Below, piece by piece: positions 42,691 through 53,419 of a stretch of DNA of 64,000 nucleotides. The DNA is from Triatoma infestans (Eukaryota > Arthropoda > Insecta > Hemiptera > Reduviidae): NCBI GenBank assembly GCA_011037195.1, contig JAAEAF010003743.1, forward strand, positions 21,118 through 85,117, written 5' to 3'. The first letter of the stretch is position 1; each line of letters opens with the position of its first letter. The notes beneath the pieces were generated by a model, which had not been told where the DNA came from, made no database searches, and was given only the letters and a program-made list of their open reading frames with translations. Made by a program: the position numbers and the translations under genes.

Positions 42691-43016
42691 ACCACGTGTT
42701 GGATGTTTCCATTTTTAAAGGGAACAATGTGCCCCTCTAAAGACCCAAACATGTGTTTTTTTTCCCACTCAGGTACCATCCCCTCCCCCTCTTAACCTAG
42801 TTAGGCCTTAACAAAAACCTTTAAAGACCAGTCAGTGTATCAACTAAATTTATACACCACCACGTGTTGGATGTTTCCATTTTAAAGGGAACAATGTGCC
42901 CCTTTAAAGACCCAAACATGGTTTTTTCCCACTCAGGTACCATCCCCCTCCCCCTCTTAACCTATTTAGGCCCTAAAAAAAACATTTAAAGACCAGTCAA
43001 TATATCAACTAAATTT
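42691..43016 (+). repeat. Tandem duplication of a 168-bp unit
   Basis: Units 42691-42858 and 42859-43016 share ACCACGTGTTGGATGTTTCC, AGGGAACAATGTGCCCCT, CCCACTCAGGTACCATCCCC and AAAGACCAGTCA in order, with small indels. A shorter duplication (TAAGGAGGATCTTC) precedes them at 42641-42690. Confidence 0.85.
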
Positions 43017-43017
43017 G

Positions 43018-43136
43018 CTCAGTCAAATCTATATTATCATACTGTTTGACAAATGCATCCTGATGATTGGCGAACGCCCGAAACCGGTCGATGACCACAA
43101 TAAGAAGCAGGCTACCATGGAAAATATCTCTGATAA
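43018..43136 (+). mobile_element. Hammerhead repeat, single unit
   Basis: A plus-strand unit from GCTCAGTCAAATCT to AAAATATCTCTGATAATT. It carries the ribozyme core at 43056-43093. No target duplication could be settled. Confidence 0.8.
43056..43093 (+). ncRNA. Type I hammerhead ribozyme core, one stem II mismatch
   Basis: CATC, CTGATGA (43060-43066), stem II with three pairs GGC/GCC and one mismatch, a GAAC loop, GAAA (43080-43083), CC/GG, TC (43088-43089) and GATG. This copy has the classic CUGAUGA box. All core bases are present. Confidence 0.72.
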
Positions 43137-43324
43137 TTAAAAATTTTCTCTTACTGAACTTACTACAATTCTAATTAAGACAAACTTTCTTAAAAAAAAA
43201 AAAAATTGTTAATTTAATTTTTAAACATTTATTAGACCCCTAGCATTATTATAAACAGCTTGATAGTGGGGATTATGTTATTCTTTCGGAATGACTTACA
43301 ACTGAATGACTAATTTTACATCAT

Positions 43325-43553
43325 ATGGCCCCCCCAACATCTATGGTCATTTGGCACCCGGACCCTTCTCACTGCACGCCGGCCTCCGGACAGTGTTCTC
43401 AAGGTTACAGACAACACTGTCCATCACCGGGCAGTGAACTGTAGAGGCTCCTAGGAAGAAAAAAATCGAAGGGTAGCACAGCTGGAATCGAACCCGGGTC
43501 CTCCGCGTGGGAGTCCAGTACGCTAACCACTTAGCTAATCCCTTCCCTCATTT
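43325..43553 (-). mobile_element. SINE family 2, full-length copy
   Basis: The minus-strand head (43553-43478) is tRNA-like: A box TTAGCTAAGTGGTTAGCG, CTCCCAC at the anticodon-loop position, B box GGGTTCGATTCC. The body contains AGGAGCCTCTACAGTTCACT and GAACACTGTCCGGAGGCCGG. Other copies: 44386-44607, 49083-49190, 59775-59957, 60569-60811 and 61665-61793. Confidence 0.82.
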
Positions 43554-43559
43554 CATTTT

Positions 43560-44385
43560 TGAGATAATAGTAATTTTGTTATGGACTTTTTTCATTTTTA
43601 ATGCAGTTCAACTCTCGCCAGCTACTGCAAAATCAACGCTTCTAACCATAAACTGCCTCTTTACTGATTGGCAATTTCGCTAACTACTGCAAGCATTTTT
43701 TTCCAGTTTGGTATGCGTAGGACACACTTATAACTTTTGTCACTTTTATTTGAATTTTTTTTTTTTTTTCCAAAAAACATATCCTTTTAGGATTTCTGGA
43801 GAGCCTAATGTTAAGCTTGCCTGAAAAATGTCATTTCTATTCCAATTACTTACATAAATTAAATATGTTTAAAAATGTTTAAAAATGTTTAAATATGTTT
43901 AAAAATGATTTGCAATAATAGCAAATCGATTGGATTTATATGATATTATTTAACTTATCTCTTTCATTTATCCACAAAGTTGTTTATCCAGTTTTAAATT
44001 ATAAATTAATAGAAACATATTGCTGAAATAATTTGTTTATTAAATCAATAATAAGTCATTTTCCAACAAAAAATGCATAAAATAAAATATAATTTAATAA
44101 ATTATTCAATAAAATAGGCCATAATATATATTTCACATAATATATTTACATTCAATTTAAAACACTTATTTGTTATTATATTTACATGAATATATAAAAT
44201 GATTTCTTGAAATTATATTCAAGAGAATATTAAATATATTTTCAGTATAATCCAATTGAGGTCCATTTTCATTCTTCGCCATTTTCAAAAATTTGGTTTT
44301 GTTTATAGGCCAAGATGTATGTATAATACATTTTGCCTTATGAAAAATAAATAATGATTACAAAAACTATATTATTATTTTTTTT
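43560..44385. other. Gene-free AT-rich stretch
   Basis: Very AT-rich, with a short tandem array of AAATATGTTTAAAAATGTTT units near 43860-43905. Nothing else is recognisable. Confidence 0.55.
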
Positions 44386-44607
44386 TTAATTTAAGGCGCT
44401 TCAACAACTATGGTCAGTAGCGCCCGGAGCCTTCTCAGTGCACTGCCGGCCTCCGGACAGTGTTCTCTCGCTACAGACAAAACTGTCCATCACCGAACAG
44501 TGAACTCTAGAGGCTCCTAAGAAAAAAATCTAAGGTAGCACTGGACTCGATCTCGGGACCTCCGCGTGTGAGTCCAACGCGCTAACCACTTAGCTAATCC
44601 CTCCCCT
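44386..44607 (-). mobile_element. SINE family 2, full-length copy
   Basis: Head at 44607-44535 (GGGATTAGCTAAGTGGTTAG; GATCGAGTCC B box) and tail toward a plus-strand T run at 44378-44387. An ATTATTTTT word on both sides is a plausible target duplication. Confidence 0.8.
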
Positions 44608-45081
44608 ACATTATTTTTATAATAGGCTTTTATAAAATAAGATAGATAAATTAAGATAAATAAAAGAAAAAAAAGGCGACCGGATATGTTTGCTATGACT
44701 ACTTTATTATTTATTTGTGTTATTAATACAAATAATTAATATAAAAAGCCATAAAAGGAACTTATTTTAAAGATATTTTATTGTTACCTTTATGTAATTA
44801 TTATTATATTCTAAGAATTAAAAACAAAATTATTAATTCATAAACAAGACAAAAAAATAACTTAGCCCAATGATGAGAGCTGAATTTACCTATAAGAAAT
44901 AAGAAAAGAGTTGCTTGTAAGCTACAAATGTGAGTTTAAGACGTAATTTTTGTTGACAAATATGTAACTGTGATTTTTCTTTATGGTAGGAGTTATGTTA
45001 CGCTTCATGTGACGACATATTGAGTGATGTAGCTGTTCGGTACCTTATGATTGCAGCAGGCAAGGCATGTCACCGGAATCC

Positions 45082-45134
45082 ATTACAAAAGTTTACATTG
45101 TCCAAAGCATCGTTCTCACATAAGTATGGCGGAG
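45082..45134 (-). pseudogene. Inverted fragment of a LINE C-terminus
   Basis: The reverse complement (CGCCATACTTATGTGAGAAC, GATGCTTTGGACAATGT) matches 46045-46100. It forms an inverted pair with the LINE fragment at 45890-46145. Confidence 0.65.
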
Positions 45135-45141
45135 CTTACCT

Positions 45142-45325
45142 CAGTTAGTGTGTACACTAACTTTGCTTTGTGCAAGTCTGTGTTGTCACACTGTCTGAAA
45201 AACGCATCCTGAGGATGGGCGAACGCCCGAAACTGCTCGAGCAACCACAAAATGAAGCAGGCTACCACGGAAAATGTCTCTGAAGCTTTCCAGCTCTGCG
45301 GAACCAACCACCACAACAACTATGA
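45142..45325 (+). mobile_element. Hammerhead repeat, decayed unit with terminal block
   Basis: A plus-strand unit ending TTTCCAGCTCTGCGGAACCA and ACCACCACAA, the full outer terminus also seen at 13175-13211 and, inverted, at 42131-42165. Core CTGAGGA and GAAA remain, but stem III is changed to CT/GC (45202-45240), so activity is doubtful. It abuts an R repeat starting CAACTATGATAGCACTTTAG. Confidence 0.78.
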
Positions 45326-45830
45326 TAGCACTTTAGAGGAAATACCTAAATCCTCCCCTCTCACAACAGCCCTTAAATGAATTTTCCCAGAGCAATGTTT
45401 TAAATAAAATTTGCATATCTTTGCATTTGCAGTTGATATAACAAGTTTGAATAAAATCGTCGGAGACATTTTTGAGAAAATTGCAAGAAAGCAAAGAAAT
45501 ACCAGAAAACTGAAAAATGCATTTCAGTAAAAAACGCACCTCATACTCGGAATTTCAACTATACATTTAATCTAACTAATATTGTTTAGATGATAGAATT
45601 GTATAGTAAACTGAAATACCACTTTAGAGGATAACCCATTCACCTAAAAGTGCTCTTAAATGCATTTTCCCCGAGGAATGTTACAAATAAAAATTGTAGA
45701 TCTTTGTAAGGGTAGTTGATATATGAAGTTTAAAGAAAATCATTGAAGCCATTTTTGAGAAAATTGCAAAAAAGTGAAAAAACCCTTTAGTAAAGTGGAT
45801 GTGCCTTCTATATTATGGAATCGCGCTGTC
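45326..45830 (+). repeat. R repeat, partial copy
   Basis: Contains GATAGCACTTTAGAGGAAAT, GAATTTTCCCAGAGCAATG, AAATCGTCGGAGACATTTTT and a second monomer from 45560. It is truncated at its left by the hammerhead repeat. Confidence 0.75.
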
Positions 45831-45889
45831 AGTATTCCTACAAAGCATCATATCTGTACCTAAGTGGAATAACAAAGGTCGCTGATGGA

Positions 45890-46145
45890 AAAATATGAAT
45901 TGTCGAAACAAGGCTGCTTTGGTTTGAATATACCCTAAGAATGGATGTTAGTCCATGTCTTCCAAGACAAATATTCAACAGGCAACCCTTTGATAAACGG
46001 AGGAGAGAAAGGCCAAGAGACAGCTGGCTCATACAGTTGTGAAAAGTAAGCTACGCCATGCTTATGTGAGAACGATGCTTTGGACAAATGTTTACTTGGA
46101 GCAAGGAACCCTGAATGGAGAGATATCGTGTGAGAAAAAGAACAA
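45890..46145 (+). pseudogene. LINE ORF2 C-terminal fragment
   Basis: The plus strand encodes RLLWFEYTLRMDVSPCLPRQ and RRRERPRDSWLIQL, close to the R-L-W-GH--RM...GRRPRGRP--W motif at the C-terminus of many LINE polyproteins. Stops follow. It has no neighbouring RT. Confidence 0.6.
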
Positions 46146-46559
46146 TTAACCATGTATTCATACAAATGTGAAGGTAATATTCTTAATGGGTACAAATATG
46201 GGTCAAAACTTTATTAACTCATCCTTTATTTAAAATGTTGCCCCTCTTATTTCAATTTAAGCTAATTTAAAATACGTATAAAAACTAAATAAATTCTTTT
46301 TAATAAAACGACCAACAGCGATATGCAGCAATAAAATGGTACTCAAAAATGACTTATAAGTCACCCCATGCAAAACACGATTTCTGTAATGTGATACTTT
46401 TATAGAACCTTCTCTTACGAGTTAGAGTTATTTGTTACATTTATGTCAATTGTAAGAGTGAAGAAAAAAAATATTATCTTACAAAAATAACACAGAAAAT
46501 TGCAAACATGTAAGCTATATTGACCAAAGAAGAACACAATTATTTGTTAAATCCAAACA
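46146..46559. other. Probable 3' flank and UTR of gene C
   Basis: AT-rich sequence after the gene C stop. A minus-strand AATAAA word (complement TTTATT at about 46224-46229) lies about 330 bp downstream of the stop and may be the polyadenylation signal. Confidence 0.4.
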
Positions 46560-48246
46560 TCACTTTTTAAACTTCTTTTCCCACATTTTAGCAGCTTCTT
46601 TCAAAAGTAGTTTATTTTTACGCCATTCAATAATTTTATTCGCAGTTTCTCTTTTTATTTTATTCCAATCTTCCTTCGTCATTTTCTGTCCCTCTTTATG
46701 TTTATCAGCAGTTTCTGCTAATTTAGTGCATGTTTGATCTATCCATCCTGCCCAGTTTTCTGCTACTGATGCAACGTCGGTTGCCCAACTGGCCCAAACT
46801 TCTATATCCTTCGGTTTTCTTAGACCTGTTGCTTTTATTGGTCTTTTAGTGATTGCTCCAGTCATTGCTTTTGCTGGCTTTGAACGACCTTCTTTCACTT
46901 TTTGTAATACAACTGATGAAGGTATTTCTCTTACATTATAACAGGGTGTAGCATAATCTCTCTTAATGTGAAACGTTGGTCTAGGTATGGGTTTCGCTTT
47001 TGGTCTAGTTATTCCAAATTCTTTTTCTACTTCTTTAACTAGTTTGTCTACCCATGTTGATACTCGTTCACTGACCTCATCAATAGCGTTTCTAATTTTT
47101 TCGTTTTTAGGTGGAACCCTACTTTCCAGCCTCTTTTTAACTATATTATCTATTTCTTCCTGTCTAGGAGTTGTTTCTGGAGTTGTTACTTCAATCCAAG
47201 AGACAATATGTTTCATAATATCTAGTTCAGATTCCTCTTCGGACACTTCTTCCAATGACGGCACTTCTATTTCTTCCTCTTCACTTATTGAGGGAATGGG
47301 ACTTTCTTCTGGTTCTGGAGGTAGTACTTCAATTTCCTCTGGTTCTTCTGTTTCGTCATCTGAAAAAATTGATTCATCTTCCTTAGGTGGTTTTTCTACA
47401 ACCTCCTCTTCATCTAGTTCTTCTATTTCAAATTCATCCACTTCTTCTTCAGGCTCCAGAACTTCTGGCACTCCTTCCTCCTCTTCAGGCTCTTCTTCTT
47501 CTTCTTGTTTCTCTTCTTCTTCTACTTTTCCTCCTTCTTTCTCTTCTTCTTCTTCTTCTACTTTTTCTTCTTTTTTCTCTTCTTCTTCTTCTTCTTCTTC
47601 TACTTTTTCTTCTTCTTTCTCTTCTTCTTCTTCTACTTTTTCTTCATCTTCTTTTTTTCCTTCTCTTTCTTCTTCTTCTTCTGCAACAGATTCTTCTTCC
47701 TCAATTTCTTCTTCTAACACTTCTTCAACCTCTTCTTCTTCAACCGTTTCAGGTTCCTCAGGCTCTGGTTTTTCAGGTGTTACTTTCTTCTCTTTTTCTT
47801 CCAATTTCTTCAGCATTTCCATCAGTTGTGCATCAGCGGTGCAAGTGATACCTCCAAGTAAAACACCTAATCTATCGGCCACAAATACACACAAATTTTG
47901 CAGTTTTGTTTTGGGTGAATCTAAGGTTAATTCTTCATCAATTATATTTCCCAGTAATTTTAAAATCACCTCAGAAAAACATTGGGTTCTTTTGGTTCTT
48001 TTTATTGATAACATTGTCATAATATAAGCATTAATGCTGTTTGCCAGGTTACGTGAAAATTCTTTTATCCAATAATGTCGTACGCCAAGAGATATTTTTT
48101 GACATGGGCTCCTAGCGTTTGCTCTTTTTTCATATATTACAGGAGATAGATTATCTGGACAATACCATGTATTTTCGCTTATACCTACCGTCGAACTTCT
48201 TTTCACATTAATTTTTCTCTGTTCTACTAGGAATTCTTCAGCTTCC
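46560..48246 (-). CDS. Gene C, large terminal exon (exon d)
   Basis: The acceptor TTTTTATAG is at 48247 on; the stop is TGA at 46560-46562. The longer ORF to 48464 includes intron sequence and its Met is not the start. The exon begins EAEEFLVEQRKINVK, as in genes A and B. No CPP repeats are present. The core follows: GVRHYWIKEF, MLSIKRTKRTQC, LTLDSPKTKLQN, FVADRLGVLLGGITC. Then an acidic tract of mostly Glu with Lys (about 47240-47770) and a C-terminal region similar to gene B (VVLQKVKEG, then WASWATDVASVAENWAGWI, QTCTKLAETADKHKEG). Joined to exons a, b and c it gives a 679-codon open frame. Probably a structural, partly disordered protein; function unknown. Confidence 0.88.
47400..47760 (-). 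repeat. Glu-rich low-complexity tract of gene C
   Basis: A GAA/GAG microsatellite-like coding tract encoding units such as EEEEEKEEEKVEEEEEEEE. Plus-strand Leu-, Phe- and Ser-rich ORFs over it are shadows. Confidence 0.88.
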
Positions 48247-49080
48247 CTATAAAAATAAATATTTGCTTTTTCACTAATAGTAAAATATAGATATTTATTA
48301 TAACCAACGGGGGGGGCATTATGTACAAAAATAATATTATTAAAAATATTATTAGCTAATTTAATAGCAACAAATAACATTATTTCATCAAATAAGGGAT
48401 TTCCACAATTATGCTTGGGCATTAGTAATTGATCAGTGATAATATCTGAATTTATGAGCGACAATAGTAAAAGTCAGAGTCAGAGACTCTGCCATCGCAG
48501 AGCGCAGTGGATACTTCAAATAGAAATAAAATAAATAGGGAATACAGAACATTATGTGATCTTAGACGTTTTTCTTTTTCTAAAAAAAAAATGATGTTAA
48601 TTGAACACACGCAAAGGTAATTGATAAATTAAGTTATTACAACCAACCAGAGTATCGAATCATTTAAAAATATTGTATACAATCGATTAAGGATTGAATC
48701 CTTGAATGGCGTTTTTTAGAATAAAATTTATTAATGATAAAACTCTTTCATGTTTATATGAATTTTATTTAATCATTCATTGAACAGTATACCAAGTTTC
48801 TACCTAATTATCATCATTGATAATGTCAACTACAATTGGTAGATGTAGATTTAGTTCATGTCATTAGTTATAAAAGAAAAAAAAAACACTTTTTTTGTTT
48901 TATAACCTACTTAAATATTTAGATTAATATTTTTAAATAAAAAAGAAAAAGGTTTCTGGATTCAGTACTATTTTATTGAAATTTTCAACAATAGATGCCA
49001 TTTTTAAAGGGAGAGACTGATATCATCTTCTTTTTTTTACGGTAGATTACAATTATTATTATTAATATTTATTATCTGAA
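48247..49080. other. Gene C intron c-d, first part
   Basis: AT-rich intron sequence with a run of nine G residues at 48308-48316. Nothing recognisable. Confidence 0.5.
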
Positions 49081-49082
49081 TT

Positions 49083-49190
49083 TAAGGCGCGTCAAATATC
49101 TTAAGTAATCGGCGCCCAGAGCTTTGTCCGAGCTGTGCCAGCCTCCGGACAGTGTTTTATCCTTACAGACAACACTGTCTATGATAACAG

Positions 49191-49252
<62 letters not shown>
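49083..49252 (-). mobile_element. SINE family 2 fragment followed by an (ATT)n microsatellite
   Basis: The body (AGCCTCCGGACAGTGTT, ACAGACAACACTGTCTATGA) matches family 2 but the tRNA head is missing. About 20 ATT units (49192-49252) replace it. The 62-codon Tyr-rich ORF here is an artefact of the repeat. Confidence 0.75.
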
Positions 49253-49792
49253 TTAGAATAGGAAAAAGAAAACTTATTTCATATAAAATAGATTGTGAAA
49301 GTACTAATATAAAACTTAAATAAATATGTCCAAAAAAAAAATTCTCTATTATTATACTTAGAGAATTACAAACCTTGCAAACGACATATCATTTGTTATA
49401 TATTTTGTATATAATGTCCATTTTATACAAATGTTTACTAAGCATCAACTACAAAGACATTCCATGTAGATTTTAATTAAGGAAGGAACCATACGTGTGG
49501 ATGCATTAGTTTAGATTAATATTTAAAGTTAATTATTAGTTAATAATAATAAATAATAAAATACATATTATAATATTACTTTTAAGCAGGGTTTGTGGTA
49601 TTCTGTTAGTTGTCAATATTGATTAATTAAATATTGCAAGAAGCTAGTGACAAAATAGATATCCAAGTTCCGATGTAATGGGATCCGAATCATTAAAAAT
49701 TCATAGGATCTGAAGAGCGGTGAAACACAAAAATGGATCAATTTTAGTTACACTCCACTTAGACCAGTCTAGGGGGAAGGGACAGTTCGATT

Positions 49793-49830
49793 TATATAAA
49801 TAGCGAGAGCAGTACAGTTCAGGACAGTTT
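49793..49830 (+). promoter_or_regulatory. Core-promoter-like site, possible solo LTR
   Basis: TATATAAATAG (49793-49803) is a strong TATA box, with TACAGTTCAGGACAG about 20 bases downstream resembling an initiator. It is plus-strand, opposite to gene C. No ORF follows, so a solo LTR of a Gypsy-like element is more likely than a host promoter. Confidence 0.35.
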
Positions 49831-50510
49831 ACGACCAGTTAACAACCCAGTCAGCAACCTTCTACTAACTTCTCCTTACTCAGCCAGTTTGACTCTCGCT
49901 GCACAATTTCTATTGAAAAATCCTTGCAGTTTGTGTGTTCAATTATATTTTAGTTTATTTCTTTAAAACCCATTCACTCTTCTTCTCACCTGCCATTATA
50001 TGTGCAGATGAGGTCATAAAGGGTAATTTTATAAGAGCTTCCAAGAGTCTGTATGTAAAAAATGTGGTATGAAACGTGCGGTAGATTTTTTTTTTTGTTT
50101 TTTAAAAAATTTATCAATATATATCCTTTGAAAATGAGGTCTATTGTCGAAACGTAGGGGAAAAAAATTATATATCAATATTCAATATAATAATATTATT
50201 TATTAAACAATCTTAATCCAAAAAAATATATTTAAATTCATTCTTTGGTGAAAGGATCTTTAAATTATTTAATTATAAGAATATGTACACATACAGTACA
50301 GAAACTGCTTAAACCAGTGAGCAGTTTTATAAAACCAAAAAATAATAATTACCTTAACGCATTGCTGGCACATCAAACAATCAATAACTGAAAAAATGTT
50401 ATTACATTTTTCAGAATTGGCTTGTTTTGTTGATAAAAAGTCAAAAAATAGATAACAATTGAAAAAATCATTAGAGTAGAATACAGTTCTAATAACTAAT
50501 TAAATTTAAA
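49830..50510. other. Gene C intron c-d, middle
   Basis: AT-rich. A block TTTGAAAATGAGGTCTATTG then TCGAAACGTAGG (50126-50157) weakly resembles the hammerhead design but its stem II does not pair well. Otherwise nothing is recognised. Confidence 0.4.
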
Positions 50511-50511
50511 A

Positions 50512-51469
50512 TTCTGGTGTGAAACACTCACACAACTTTCTCTTACTCCAATTTTCAAAATTCTAGTTGACATATTTTATAGTTAGTGAACCAAATTTGA
50601 AGAAATTCGTTGGAGTTCGTTGAAAACTGTAAAAAGTCAGTAAAAACGCTCTTCCAGTTAACTTATTCTCTTGAAACACGGAATTTTGGCCATCTATTTA
50701 TTTCTAATTAATTTTGTTTGGATGGTAGAATTGTATTACCAATTATGATAACACTTTAGAGGAAAAACCTAACTCCTCCCCTCCTACAAAAGTGCCCTTA
50801 AATGAATTTTTCCAGAGCAATGTTTTATATAAAATTTACAGATCTTTGCATGTGAGTTTGAATAAAATCGTCGGAGACATTTTTGAGAAAATTGTAAGAA
50901 GTAAAGAAATACTAGAAAACTGAAAAATACATTTCAGTAAAAAACCGCACCTCATACTTGGAATTTCAACTATACATTTAATCTAATATTGTTTAGATGA
51001 TAGAATTGTATAGTAAACTGAAACAGCACTTTAGAGGATAACTCACGACCCCACTCAACTAAAAGTGCCCTTAAATGCATTTCCCCGAGAATTGTTTCAA
51101 TTAAGAATTGTAGATCTTTGTATGTGTAGTTGATATATGAAGTTTATAGAAATTCGTGTAATCCATTTTTGAGAAAATCGCAAAAAAGTAAAAAAAAAAA
51201 AAAATTAGTAAAGTGGTACTTCCGGTCAAGGAATTTTGACCGCTGGCCTACTATCAGATCCCAAACGGAACAGCATGTTTGAACTTTCTGCGATTTTTCG
51301 TTTTTGAGGTATGCTGTTCTACTGTTCACACACACACACACACACACACACAGACCATCTGCTGAAAACCACTTTTTTTTGGACTCAAAATGGATATTTC
51401 CGGTGAAAACTCGATATCGAAAATTTGGCGCGATTACAATACTTCCTCTTACTAGGAGTAAGAGAAAGT
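50512..51469 (+). repeat. R repeat, near-complete copy 1
   Basis: It begins TCTGGTGTGAAACACTCACA and ACTTTCTCTTACTCC and ends in the near-palindrome CTTCCTCTTACTAGGAGTAA with GAGAAAGT. The last 15 bases are the inverse of ACTTTCTCTTACTCC. It contains two or three internal monomers of about 230-270 bp and an (AC)n run at 51328-51352. Confidence 0.8.
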
Positions 51470-51474
51470 AAAAA

Positions 51475-53150
51475 AAATCTGGTGTGAAACACTCATACAA
51501 CTTTTTCTCGATACAATTTACAAGATTTCCGCAACAAATATTTGTCAAACCAATAATTTATTTTGCTTGTTTAAAATTTTTATATCAATTAGAGAATCTA
51601 AACTGAATAAAATAACTTTTTTCATAAAACTTCTTTTAAACATACTTTCTCGAGAAAAAAAGTTCCCAACCAAAGTGTTAGGCTCTTTAACTTATAACAA
51701 TTTAATGAAATCTGTTGGTGTTTTTATAATATAAAATTATAGAAAATTGAAATAAAAACCGATTTTATTCAAACTAAGAATTTCAACGACACATTCAATT
51801 CTAATTATTATTATTATTTAATAGATGATATTAATTGTGTAGTAAACTGAAATAGCATTTTAGAGAAAAACCTAACCCCACTCCGCAACCCTAAAAGTGC
51901 CTTTAAATAAATTTTCCCAGAGTAATGTTCCAAATAAAATTTGAAGCTCTTTATATGTGAAGTTTGATATACCGACTTTATAGAAAAAACTTTGAACCCT
52001 TTTCAAACTGAAAGTGGCACTTCCGGTTGAACATTATTTACGAAAAACTTATTCTCAGATTTCCATGAAGCAATTTTACGAAATATTAAGTTTGACATTT
52101 TATGATTTTTTTTTCGATTTGAGATATGTTGTCTCACATACATCAACACTGATTGCTAAAAAAAAAAATCTGGTGTGAAACACTCACAACTTTCTCATAC
52201 TCCAATTTTCAAAATTGTAATTGATAAATTTTATAGTTTGTGTATCAAATTTAATGAAATTCTTTGAAAACTGAAAAAAAACTGTTCAGTAAAAGTGCAC
52301 TTCCGGTTTACTAATTTTCTTGAAACTCGAAATTTTAGCCATCTATTTATTTCTAATTAATTTTTGTTTGGATGATAGAATTGTATAATCAACTATGATA
52401 GCTACTTTAGAGAAAAACATAATCCCACCCTTCCCCTAAAAGTGCCCTCAAAATGAATTTTCCCAAAGAAATGTTTTGAAATAAACGATGTAGATCTTTG
52501 CATGTTTAGTTTATATTAGAAGTTTCAAGATAATCGTCGGAGCCATTTTTAAGAAAATCGCGAAAAAGTGAAAAAAATCATTTAGTAAACTGGTAAAGTA
52601 AACGCACTTCCGGTTATCCGATTTTTCAAACTCGGAATTTCAACAACATATTCAATTCTAATTAACATTATTTATATGGCGGAATTGTCTAATAAACTGA
52701 AATAGCACTCTAAATAAAAATCTGACCCCACCCCTCCCCCCAGAAGTGCCGTTAAATGAAATTTTCCCGGAGAAATGTTTAAATAAAAGTTGTAGCTGTT
52801 AGTATGTGTAGTTGATATGCCAAGTTTGAAGACAATCCTTGGAGCCATTTTTGAGAAAATCGCAAAAACGTAAAAATTCCACTAGCAAAGGGGTATTTTC
52901 GGTTGAGGAATTTTGACAGATGACCCACTATCGGATCCCATGGTGATAACTAAACGGAATATCAAATTCGAACACTCTACGATTTTTCGTTTTTGAGCTA
53001 TGCTGTTCACATACATACATACATACATACATACAACACAGACATTTGCTAAAAACCATTTTTTTTTGGACTCAGGGGACCTCAAAACGTTTATATCCGG
53101 TGAAAACTCAAAATCGAAAATTCGACACGATTACAGTATTGTAATACTAA
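51475..53150 (+). repeat. R repeat, two further copies in tandem
   Basis: A copy starts at 51475 (AAATCTGGTGTGAAACACTC) and is followed at 52165 by a second start of the same kind. The second copy is the fullest, running through GTAAACGCACTTCCGGTTAT, TGAGGAATTTTGACAGATGA, a (CATA)n run (53009-53034) and TTTTTTTTGGACTCAGGGGA to about 53145. Minus-strand ORFs inside have no recognised motif. Confidence 0.8.
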
Positions 53151-53314
53151 AATGTAATTTTAAGAAAGCAATATTTTATAATCCTTTCTTACACAACATT
53201 AAATTACCCTTCAGTATCCCAGATATTCAGTTTAATATCGGTGCTTAAATGTATAACATTATTTGAAATTTATAAAAATATATATTTACTTAATCCATTA
53301 TCAGTTTTACTCAC

Positions 53315-53416
53315 TTCGAGCTCATCCCAAACTCATTCATTAATACACCTCCTAAACGATTTTCTAAATCAGGCGTAAAAAGGGTCCATAGTTCTGCCAG
53401 AAAGTTGTGAAAATAT
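53315..53416 (-). CDS. Gene C, exon c (102 nt)
   Basis: Acceptor TTGCAG, donor GTGAGT, length 102 nt. Encodes YFHNFLAELWTLFTPDLEN, then RLGGVLMNEFGMSS. It shares the Y-HNFL-(D/E)LW...TPD and EFGM positions with genes A and B. Split codons on both sides match (A|TAT; AA|G). Confidence 0.85.
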
Positions 53417-53419
53417 CTG

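Noticed and set aside
46987..48027. Large Ser-, Leu- and Phe-rich plus-strand ORFs
   Set aside because: Shadows of the GAA-rich coding tract of gene C exon d.
49135..49323. ORF with a long Tyr run
   Set aside because: Translation of an (ATT)n microsatellite next to a SINE fragment.
50126..50157. A sixth hammerhead-like lineage (TTTGAAAATGAGG...GTCGAAACGT)
   Set aside because: GAAAC follows as in the others, but the presumed stem II does not pair and the CTGANGA box is lost.
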